7,741 bases of DNA from Thiohalobacter sp. (GTDB lineage Bacteria; Pseudomonadota; Gammaproteobacteria; Thiohalobacterales; Thiohalobacteraceae). A model generated the notes under the pieces. It did no database searches. It was not told the DNA's origin and saw only the letters and a list, made by a program, of their open reading frames with translations. Location: contig JALVEM010000431.1 of assembly GCA_027030825.1 (NCBI GenBank), positions 1-7,741 of the forward strand, in the 5' to 3' direction. The translations under genes and the position numbers were made by a program. Positions 1 through 5,525 of this stretch are shown piece by piece (the stretch's first letter is position 1; each line of letters starts with the position of its first letter).

Positions 1-162
1 CTTCAATTCCGACACCCCCATGCCTCCATACTTGGCTTTCCAGTTGTAGTAGGTGGCATCCGAGATCCTGTACTTGCGGCAAATGTCCTTTACCTTCATC
101 CCGGCGTCCGCTTCCCGAAGGATCGCGACGATCTGGCTTTCCGTGAATCGTGACTTCTTCAT
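1..162 (-). CDS. IS3-family transposase OrfA, N-terminal part (runs off left edge)
   Basis: The reverse strand reads 54 residues beginning MKKSRFTESQIVAILREADA, followed by a helix-turn-helix segment containing KVKDICRKYRISDATYYNWK and the YGGMGVSELK stretch. This is the typical start of IS3-family OrfA proteins, which bind the element ends through this helix-turn-helix and are joined by frameshifting to the DDE-type OrfB. An AGGAGGT ribosome binding site lies just upstream (forward 166-172), which supports the ATG at 160-162. The leucine-zipper part of OrfA and all of its own OrfB would lie left of the window. The family call is from recognition of the protein pattern; whether the element is intact cannot be seen. 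Confidence 0.85.
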   Translation of the reverse strand, partial: MKKSRFTESQIVAILREADAGMKVKDICRKYRISDATYYNWKAKYGGMGVSELK

Positions 163-206
163 CTGAACCTCCTGACGTAATATTGCCAGAAAGCTCTACT
201 TTTCAC

Positions 207-223
207 CTGTCTGAAATTCGGGG
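207..223 (-). repeat. Probable terminal-repeat segment of the OrfA-bearing IS3 element
   Basis: The forward sequence CTGTCTGAAATTCGGGG lies about 45 bases upstream of the OrfA start, where the left end of an IS3 element is expected. It resembles the 418-435 sequence CTGTCCACTGAAGCGGGG, which follows the OrfB remnant; both share CTGTC, a short variable part and CGGGG. An IS3 end next to a minus-strand OrfA and one next to a plus-strand OrfB C-terminus should read the same way on the plus strand, as these do. The exact outer boundary is not resolved. Confidence 0.4.
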
Positions 224-231
224 AAGCTTAC

Positions 232-269
232 GGGTCAATTTTCAGTTTCCAGGGTGGGTCGGTTTTACA
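232..269. mobile_element. Possible IS21-type element end (direct repeat pair)
   Basis: Two near-identical 11-mers, GGGTCAATTTT at 232-242 and GGGTCGGTTTT at 256-266, lie 24 bases apart and are followed by a CA dinucleotide at 268-269. Repeated GGGTCAnTTTT-like blocks ending in CA are typical, as far as I remember, of IS21-family (istAB) ends. The piece directly abuts the OrfB remnant, as if another element had inserted into it. No istA or istB coding sequence is present. The family call is an inference from a short pattern. Confidence 0.3.
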
Positions 270-277
270 GTTCCGTT

Positions 278-367
278 AACAAGCATGCCATCTTCGAGTT
301 CATCGAGGATTGGTACAACCCGCATCGCCGGTACTCAGCGCTGGGATATCTGTCGCGATCAGCTTAG
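278..367 (+). pseudogene. IS3-family transposase OrfB, C-terminal remnant
   Basis: One plus-strand frame reads NKHAIFEFIEDWYNPHRRYSALGYLSRSA and then a TAG at 365-367. The FIExWYNxxRRxSALGYLS block is the hallmark C-terminus of IS3-family OrfB (DDE integrase core), which cuts and joins the element ends. Only about 29 codons remain; the frame upstream of 278 no longer reads as transposase, and the catalytic DDE residues are missing. It points the opposite way from the OrfA fragment at 1-162, so the two are not one intact element. It is non-functional. Confidence 0.8.
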
Positions 368-417
368 AACGGCAGCATGCACGGCATAAGGGTGGAGCTC
401 AGGCAACAAATATGGAA

Positions 418-435
418 CTGTCCACTGAAGCGGGG
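418..435 (+). repeat. Probable right terminal-repeat segment of the OrfB-bearing IS3 remnant
   Basis: The sequence CTGTCCACTGAAGCGGGG starts 50 bases after the OrfB stop, where the right end of an IS3 element is expected, and it resembles the OrfA-side sequence at 207-223. It is followed by TAACACCA, which could carry the terminal CA at 441-442 or nearby. No clear target-site duplication can be assigned because the partner end is missing. Confidence 0.4.
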
Positions 436-439
436 TAAC

Positions 440-767
440 ACCATTTGGTGAGCAGAGCCTTCGTTATTTTTAAGGCCAGAAAACTACAATCCTGCTTATT
501 TTCCCCGAGGCCGGACAGGGGCTTGACAATGGCCTCGTAGGAGAGGCAGTTCTTGTCTCATTGCCAAAAAACCTTTTCCTCAAAGAGGTTCAGTGGTAGC
601 CTGAGACAAAATCCACTCCGAGACCGCTGGCCCTGGAGAGAAAAAAGCTTCGGTTGTGGGGCCCGTGCCATCCCGGGTTTTGAGGCCAGTCATACCGCAA
701 ACCGGCGACGATGCCGACATTCCTGCAGTCCAGGGGTTATCGCCCGAAGCAAGTGTGGTGCAGCTAA
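440..767. other. No recognisable gene; degraded or cassette-internal sequence
   Basis: I find no coding sequence with a good start and ribosome binding site here. One plus-strand frame is open from 605 (after TGA at 602-604) to a TAG at 866-868 and reads like protein in places (for example VLRPVIPQTGDDADIPAVQG at residues downstream of a GTG at 656), but it runs through the whole attC site and I do not recognise it. If 768-870 is an attC, this stretch is where the gene of the preceding cassette should sit. A 7-base inverted repeat (CGAGGCC at 506-512, GGCCTCG at 531-537) is also present and may be chance. Confidence 0.4.
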
Positions 768-870
768 ATCTAACAATACGCTGCGGGGGGACCGTCAAAA
801 CGCGTCACGCTTTTTGCCTGCGTAAAAATCGCGCCGCTTGTTTACTGTCCCATGAGCATAATCGTTAGGC
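768..870 (+). other. Integron attC recombination site (orphan)
   Basis: The site is bounded by ATCTAAC (768-774), which fits the inverse core RYYYAAC, and GTTAGGC (864-870), which fits the core GTTRRRY. Between them the two halves are imperfect complements. The left half carries GGGAC-C-GT-C-AA (from about 785) and the reverse complement of the right half carries GGGAC-A-GT-A-AA, giving a second paired box inside the core with unmatched bases. The stem continues inward through CGCG/CGCG and a TTTTT/AAAAA pairing (811-815 with 824-828) around a small loop. A long imperfect hairpin of about 100 bases with these cores is the structure that integron integrases recombine as folded single strand. 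The TAACAA start and GGGAC-type inner box recall chromosomal-integron repeats such as those of Vibrio. No second site with matching cores was found between 380 and 767 or between 1500 and 1720, and there is no integrase gene in the window. Confidence 0.82.
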
Positions 871-883
871 TAAATGACTTTAG

Positions 884-890
884 AAAGGAG
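884..890 (+). promoter_or_regulatory. Ribosome binding site that fixes the cassette gene start
   Basis: AAAGGAG sits six bases before the ATG at 897. An upstream in-frame ATG at 852 has no such site and lies inside the attC hairpin, so translation most likely starts at 897. Confidence 0.8.
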
Positions 891-896
891 AATGAC

Positions 897-1637
897 ATGT
901 ACAGACATTACCTGCTGCCAACAATTGGTAACATCCTCATCCTAATGGCAACCTCACAGGCAGCATCTGGTGCACCAGTAAATCTAGTCGCGAACGGTGA
1001 CTTTGAACTTGGTAATGTTGCCTTCAGCTCGGACTACGCATATACCCCAACAGAGAATACAGCAGAGGCGCAATATACGGTTCGCACAAACCCATTTCCA
1101 TGGAACAGATTTTTCGTTTCGGTCGGCGATCATACTAGTGGAACAGGAAATATGTATGTTGGCAATGGTGATCCAGCCGCAGAAAGTATTATATGGGAAT
1201 CAACATCGATACCCGTAGAACCCGGTGTGGATTATTTCTTTGAGGCATGGGCAATGAATGTATGCTGTACACCGGGCTACACCGGCACAAATAGTCCAGC
1301 CGTTCTCGAATTTTCCATTGTTGGATCTACAACGGAGTCACTGGGGGTGATTTCTACAGCATTTCCTGCGGGCCAATGGCAATTTATAAGCACAACCTGG
1401 AATTCAGGATCAAATACGACTGTTGACTTGCGTATTATTAACCAGAATACCGCAATAGGGGGTAATGATTTTGCATTAGATGATATTCATTTTTCTACTG
1501 TAAGTTCCGTCCCTGTACCAGCGGCAGTCTGGCTTTTTGGTTCGGGTTTATTAATCTTGTTTGGTCGTATAAATTTTCCCCGGGTAAACGGTCGAGCACG
1601 AGATCAAGGTGATCGATGCCCTGTTGTTCAATCGTAA
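897..1637 (+). CDS. Secreted PEP-CTERM (VPxP-type) protein, likely integron cassette gene
   Basis: The protein has 246 residues. Residues 1-25 form a signal peptide (MYRH, a hydrophobic run, then QAASG). Residues 28-200 begin with LVANGDFELGN and end with FALDDIHFS, the opening and closing strands common in jelly-roll carbohydrate-binding-like domains; C123 and C124 are the only cysteines in this domain. Residues 205-219, VPVPAAVWLFGSGLL, are the gammaproteobacterial form of the PEP-CTERM sorting signal, normally processed at the inner membrane by an exosortase so that the protein is exported or anchored in exopolysaccharide. No exosortase is in the window. Residues 224-246 form a tail of about 23 residues after the membrane helix, where this family normally stops within a few basic residues. 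The coding part up to about 1565 is clearly more AT-rich than the operon on its right, which fits foreign origin. It starts 26 bases after the attC core, as a cassette gene would. The ligand is unknown; the domain call is less certain than the sorting signal. Confidence 0.82.
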   Translation: MYRHYLLPTIGNILILMATSQAASGAPVNLVANGDFELGNVAFSSDYAYTPTENTAEAQYTVRTNPFPWNRFFVSVGDHTSGTGNMYVGNGDPAAESIIWESTSIPVEPGVDYFFEAWAMNVCCTPGYTGTNSPAVLEFSIVGSTTESLGVISTAFPAGQWQFISTTWNSGSNTTVDLRIINQNTAIGGNDFALDDIHFSTVSSVPVPAAVWLFGSGLLILFGRINFPRVNGRARDQGDRCPVVQS

Positions 1638-1660
1638 GCTTCAACGTCAACTGGACAGTT

Positions 1661-1695
1661 CGGAAAAAAGAAAAGGCAGCCGCAGGCTGCCTTTT
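1661..1695 (-). terminator. Strong hairpin terminator of the qmo-hdr operon
   Basis: An 11-base perfect inverted repeat (AAAAGGCAGCC at 1671-1681 and GGCTGCCTTTT at 1685-1695) with a GCA loop starts 24 bases beyond the hdrB stop. Read on the minus strand, the stem is followed by a T-rich run (forward A-run at 1664-1674), the classic rho-independent layout. Because the stem carries A/T on both sides, it may also stop transcripts from the plus-strand PEP-CTERM gene, which ends 34 bases before the stem. Confidence 0.85.
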
Positions 1696-1718
1696 CCGTG
1701 TCCCGGTCGGATGCCGGA

Positions 1719-2618
1719 TTACTTGTTGGCGATCTCCTCGAGCTTCTTGGCCGGGACCACCTGGCCGTCGAGGCCGGCTTCCTTGGCGCTCTTGCCGTAG
1801 GCCACGGACAGGAGCTGCGAGTAGTAGACCACCGGCATCTTGAACTTGGTGCCGAACTTCTTGTTGATCTGGTCCTGATAGACCTCGACGTTCATCTGGC
1901 ACACCGGGCAGGGGGTGACGATCATCTCGGCGCCGCCGTCGTAGGCGGCCTCGATGATGTCCTTGATGAGTGCCTGGCTCTTGTCCGGCTCGGAGAAGGC
2001 GAGCGCGCCGCCGCAGCAGGAGACCTTCTTCTCGTAGTTCTCCACCGGCTCGGCGCCGACGGTCTCGATCATCTTGTCGAGATACTTCGGGTTTTCGAAG
2101 GACTCGCCGGCGATGCCGAAGGGGCGGTTGGTCTGGCAGCCGACGTAGCCGGCGATCTTCATGCCTTCGAGCGGCTTCTTGACGTGCTTGCCGAGTTCCT
2201 CGTAGCCGAAGTCCTCGATCAGCACCTCGACCATGTGGCGCACCTTCTTGTTGGCCTGGACCTTGAGGCCGGCCGCGGCCAGGGCCTCGTTGGTCTCCTT
2301 CATGAGCTCCTCGTCGGCGTGCAGGCGCTCCTGGGTCTCCTTGGTGGCCAGCCAGCAGGCCGCGCAGGTGGCGACGATGTCCTGGTCCGGATGCGCCTGC
2401 TCGGAGAGCGCCATGTTGCGCGCCGAGAGCGCCAGTCGCGGCAGCTCGCCGCCACCGGCATAGCCGATGGAGGCGGAGCAGCAGTTCCAGTCCGGAATCT
2501 CGTTCAGTTCGATGTCCAGCACCTCGCACATGGCGTTGACGGACACCTGGTAGTTGGATGCCGAGGCCGCCTTCTGCGAGGAACAGCCCGGATAGAAGGA
2601 ATAGGATTTCTTTGCCAT
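1719..2618 (-). CDS. hdrB: Heterodisulfide reductase subunit B-like protein of a Qmo complex
   Basis: The protein has 299 residues and contains two complete CCG domains. The first uses C12, C46-C47, C85 and C88 (FYPGCS, WNCC, TCAACW). The second uses C161, C201-C202, C237 and C240 (VGCQTNRPFG, SCCGG, CPVCQ). In methanogen HdrB these cysteines hold two non-cubane [4Fe-4S] clusters that cleave a disulfide; here the natural partner is unknown, and electron transfer to or from a thiol/disulfide or a quinone is only inferred. There is no membrane segment or signal peptide, so it is probably a cytoplasmic complex member. A GAGGAG site (forward 2627-2632) eight bases before the ATG supports the start. 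It follows hdrC by 16 bases and is the last gene before the terminator. With hdrC it occupies the place of qmoC. Length and all ligands are normal for the family. Confidence 0.92.
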   Translation of the reverse strand: MAKKSYSFYPGCSSQKAASASNYQVSVNAMCEVLDIELNEIPDWNCCSASIGYAGGGELPRLALSARNMALSEQAHPDQDIVATCAACWLATKETQERLHADEELMKETNEALAAAGLKVQANKKVRHMVEVLIEDFGYEELGKHVKKPLEGMKIAGYVGCQTNRPFGIAGESFENPKYLDKMIETVGAEPVENYEKKVSCCGGALAFSEPDKSQALIKDIIEAAYDGGAEMIVTPCPVCQMNVEVYQDQINKKFGTKFKMPVVYYSQLLSVAYGKSAKEAGLDGQVVPAKKLEEIANK

Positions 2619-2634
2619 GGAATTGTCTCCTCTC

Positions 2635-3252
2635 TCAGGCCTTCATGCCGATCTTGCGTTCCTCGATCTCCTCGGCCTTGGCGAGGATGGCATGCAGGCC
2701 CTTGATGTCCTTGCACTTGTGGCCGCCGATGATCTCGAACGGGTTCATGCGCTTGGCCTTGATCATGGCCAGGCCCAGGTCCTTGTTCTCGAGCGCGGTC
2801 TTGAGCCCTTCGCCCACCTTGAAGTACAGCGCCAGGCCGAGCTTGAGCTCGTTGACGCGGCCGGTCTTGGTGAGGTTGTCCCAGAACAGCTGGGCGAATT
2901 TCGCCGTGGGCTGCTCCTTGGGCACCAGGCCCAGCCGCTTCGCGTAGGTGGCGAGCCCGTGCATGATGTGCGTGATGGGCAGGCCGCGCGGACAGCGGGC
3001 GATGCAGTTGTAGCAGGAGGTGCACATCCACATGGAATCGGACTTGAGCACCTCGTCGCGCTTGCCGGCACGGATCATCATGAAGATCTCCTGCGGCGGG
3101 TGCTCCCAGTGGGGGCCCAGCGGGCAGGAGCCGGAGCAGACCCCGCACTGCATGCACATCTTGACCCACTCGCCTTCCTCGACGTTGTGCTCGACCTCCT
3201 TGAGGAAGTTGCCACGGTACTTCTCGATCATCTGCTGGTTGTAGTCGGTCAT
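2635..3252 (-). CDS. hdrC: Heterodisulfide reductase subunit C-like ferredoxin protein of a Qmo complex
   Basis: The protein has 205 residues and two [4Fe-4S] ferredoxin motifs: C33-C36-C39-C43 (CMQCGVCSGSCP) and C77-C80-C83-C87 (CTSCYNCIARCP), followed by a helical C-terminal region of about 115 residues. This is the HdrC fold, an electron wire between the flavoprotein subunits and HdrB. QmoC of many sulfate reducers and sulfur oxidisers is an HdrC domain fused to a multi-helix cytochrome-b-like (HdrE) membrane domain; this protein stops without any hydrophobic helix, so it is a stand-alone soluble HdrC. An AGGAG site (forward 3260-3264), seven bases before the ATG, overlaps the qmoB stop codon, which suggests translational coupling. 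The gap to qmoB is 10 bases. Confidence 0.92.
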   Translation of the reverse strand: MTDYNQQMIEKYRGNFLKEVEHNVEEGEWVKMCMQCGVCSGSCPLGPHWEHPPQEIFMMIRAGKRDEVLKSDSMWMCTSCYNCIARCPRGLPITHIMHGLATYAKRLGLVPKEQPTAKFAQLFWDNLTKTGRVNELKLGLALYFKVGEGLKTALENKDLGLAMIKAKRMNPFEIIGGHKCKDIKGLHAILAKAEEIEERKIGMKA

Positions 3253-3262
3253 GATCTCGCTC

Positions 3263-5512
3263 CTAGAACTTGAAGGGGCTCTGGCCGATCTCGTCGATCA
3301 GTTCCGCCATGTCGTTGATGAGCTTGGGCGCACGCTCGATGTCGGTGATCGCAACCTCGTAGGTCTGCACGCGTTCCTTCTCGAGGTTGAGCTGCGTGAG
3401 CGTGTCGTCGATCTTGCTCATGCGGTAATGGGCCATCTCCGAACCCTTCACGAAGTGGCACTGGTAGTTCTCGCCCTTCTGGCAGCCCATGAGGATGACG
3501 CCGTCGTAGCCGCTGTTGAGCGCGTCGGTCACCCAGATGGTGTTGACCGAGCCCAGGCAGCGGACCGGGATGACGCGCGCCCACTGGCTGTAGTGGATGC
3601 CCTGCATGGCGGCCATGTCGAGCGCCGGGTAGGCGTCGTTCTCGCAGGCCAGCACCAGGATGCGCGGCTTCTCGTCGAACTCGTCGGGGATGTCGACGTT
3701 CTTGATCTGCTGGCCGACGGTATCCACCGAGTAGTTCTCGAAGGAGATCACGCGCACCGGGCAGGCGCCCATGCAGGTGCCGCAGCGGCGGCAGCGCGAC
3801 TCGTTGAACACCGGATAGCGCTGCTCGTCCTCGTCGATGGCGCCGAACGGGCATTCCACGGTGCAGCGCTTGCACTGGGTGCAGCCTTCCTTGCGGAACG
3901 AGGGATAGGACAGGTCGCCCGAGCGCGGATGCGCGGCCCGGCCCAGCTTGGCGTTCTCGATGGCCTGGATGGCCTTGAGCGCGGCGCCGGTGGCGTCCTC
4001 GAGGGCCTGGGCGACGTCCATCGGCCGGCGCACCGGGCCGGTGGTGTAGATGCCGGTGCGGCGCGTCTCGTACGGGAAGCAGATGAAGTGCGAATCCGCA
4101 AAGCCGTACTTGAGCTGCGGCACGTCCGGTCCCTGCCGGTAGGTCAGGTTGAGGATGGACTCGACCGGGACGCTCACCTCGGCGGCGGCTTCCTCGCCCT
4201 CGCCTTCGCCCTCGGAGGCTTCCTCTTCCTCGGTGACCGGCAGGTCGATGTTGACGCCGGCGTTCGGCACCATGCCGGTGGCGAGCACCACCAGATCGGC
4301 ATGTTCGGTGTCGTCCTCGTTGAGGATCAGATCCTTGAAGGTGACCTTGACGCCGCCGTTGCCGTCGGCGACCACCTCGGCGACCTTGCCCTTGCGGAAG
4401 GTGATCTCCTTGTCCTGGCCGGCGCGGTAGAAGTCCTCGCCCGGGGCGCCCGGGGTGCGCAGGTCGTCGAACAGGATGATGGTCTCGATGTCCGGGTTCT
4501 GGTCCTTGAAGTACATGGCCTGCTTGATGGAGGTCATGCAGCAGTGCCCGGAGCAGTAGGGCAGGTGGCCTTCCTTGTCGCTGCGCTGGCCGGCGCACTG
4601 GACGAAGATGACCTTCTCGACCGCCTTGCCGTCCGAGGGCCGCTTGATGGGGCCGCCGTCGGCCTCGATGGCCAGCTTCTCGAGCCCCATCTGGTCGACC
4701 ACGTCGGGGATCTTGCCGCCGCCCATCTCGGGCAGGTTGGCGAGATCATAGGGCTTGAAGCCGGAGGCCTGGATGATGGCGCCGAAGTTCTCGGTCACCG
4801 TGCTGCCGGACTCCACGCTGATGTCGGCCGAGAAGCGGCCCGGCGCGCCTGAGGTGCGGGAGATGTGGGCATTGAGGTAGACCGTGATGTTGGGGTGTTC
4901 CTCGATCTCCTTCGCCATGCCGGCGACCGGGGATTCCACCAGCACGTCGAAGGGGGCCTTGGTCGGGATGTCCTTCCAGACGTCGGCCATGGCGCCGCCC
5001 AGGCGGCCGGACTTCTCGACTAGGGTCACCGGATAGCCGGCGTTGGCGGCCTCGAGGGCGGCCTTCATGCCGGAGACGCCGCCGCCGACGACCAGCACGC
5101 GTTCCTCGTGGCCGCGGTTCTCGTTCGGATGCGGCGGGGTCATGTGCCGGGTCTCGGCGCAGCCCATGCGGATGTAGTCGGCGGCCATCTCCTGGGTGGT
5201 CTCGCGCAGCTCCTCCTCGTCGGGCCGTACCCAGATGACGCCCTCGCGCAGGTTGACGCGGGAGACGGCCACGCCGTCGAAGTCGAAGGCCTCGGTCTTG
5301 GCCCGCCTCGAGCAGGCGGCGATGACCAGGTGGTTGACGCCCTCGTTGTCGATGTCGTCCTGGATCATCTTCACGCCTTCGGCGCTGCACAGGTAGTCGT
5401 GCTGGCGCACGATGTTGGACTTGCCCTCGCGCTCGGCGATCATGGCCAGATTGTCGCAGTCCAGGCGCTCGCCCAGACCGCAGCCCTTGCAGATGTAGGT
5501 TCCGATTTTCAT
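3263..5512 (-). CDS. qmoB: QmoB: HdrA-like flavoprotein with ferredoxin and MvhD domains
   Basis: The protein has 749 residues, the usual QmoB size. Residues 1-120 are an HdrA-like N-terminal domain (C8, C11, C19, C42, and AACSRR at 66-70). Residues 138-425 carry an FAD-binding fold with GGGVSG at 143-148 and the HdrA cluster motif C306 ... YCSGHCCMxxxKQA (C320, C324, C325). Residues 544-554 and 574-584 are two [4Fe-4S] motifs, CTQCKRCTVECP and CRRCGTCMGACP. Residues 616-749 are an MvhD/FlpD-like domain with C623, C652, C677 and C685. In the Qmo complex it passes electrons between APS reductase, QmoA and the HdrC/QmoC side. A Glu-rich stretch at 428-441 (EEEEASEGEGEGEE) looks like an acidic surface loop. 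The start MKIGTYICKGCG is chosen by family similarity; it lies 13 bases after the qmoA stop. No good ribosome binding site lies close to it (the nearest GGAGG is 18 bases upstream), so it may depend on coupling to qmoA translation. Confidence 0.93.
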   Translation of the reverse strand: MKIGTYICKGCGLGERLDCDNLAMIAEREGKSNIVRQHDYLCSAEGVKMIQDDIDNEGVNHLVIAACSRRAKTEAFDFDGVAVSRVNLREGVIWVRPDEEELRETTQEMAADYIRMGCAETRHMTPPHPNENRGHEERVLVVGGGVSGMKAALEAANAGYPVTLVEKSGRLGGAMADVWKDIPTKAPFDVLVESPVAGMAKEIEEHPNITVYLNAHISRTSGAPGRFSADISVESGSTVTENFGAIIQASGFKPYDLANLPEMGGGKIPDVVDQMGLEKLAIEADGGPIKRPSDGKAVEKVIFVQCAGQRSDKEGHLPYCSGHCCMTSIKQAMYFKDQNPDIETIILFDDLRTPGAPGEDFYRAGQDKEITFRKGKVAEVVADGNGGVKVTFKDLILNEDDTEHADLVVLATGMVPNAGVNIDLPVTEEEEASEGEGEGEEAAAEVSVPVESILNLTYRQGPDVPQLKYGFADSHFICFPYETRRTGIYTTGPVRRPMDVAQALEDATGAALKAIQAIENAKLGRAAHPRSGDLSYPSFRKEGCTQCKRCTVECPFGAIDEDEQRYPVFNESRCRRCGTCMGACPVRVISFENYSVDTVGQQIKNVDIPDEFDEKPRILVLACENDAYPALDMAAMQGIHYSQWARVIPVRCLGSVNTIWVTDALNSGYDGVILMGCQKGENYQCHFVKGSEMAHYRMSKIDDTLTQLNLEKERVQTYEVAITDIERAPKLINDMAELIDEIGQSPFKF

Positions 5513-5525
5513 GTCAGCCACGGTT

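Noticed and set aside
150..389. Plus-strand open frame of 79 codons
   Set aside because: It crosses the IS remnants in a frame different from the OrfB piece, has no ribosome binding site, and shows no protein pattern.
506..537. Inverted repeat CGAGGCC/GGCCTCG as a terminator or second attC
   Set aside because: There is no T-run after it and no GTTRRRY/RYYYAAC core pair around it; seven-base arms with an 18-base loop can be chance.
852..896. Upstream start (ATG at 852) for the PEP-CTERM gene
   Set aside because: It lies inside the attC stem, lacks a ribosome binding site and would place 15 charged residues before the signal peptide; ATG 897 has AAAGGAG at ideal spacing.
3251..4852. Long plus-strand open frame of 533 codons opposite qmoB
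   Set aside because: It is a shadow of the GC-rich qmoB gene, whose protein has all family motifs; the antisense product is Leu/Ala/Asp/Arg-biased, has no ribosome binding site and no recognisable domain.
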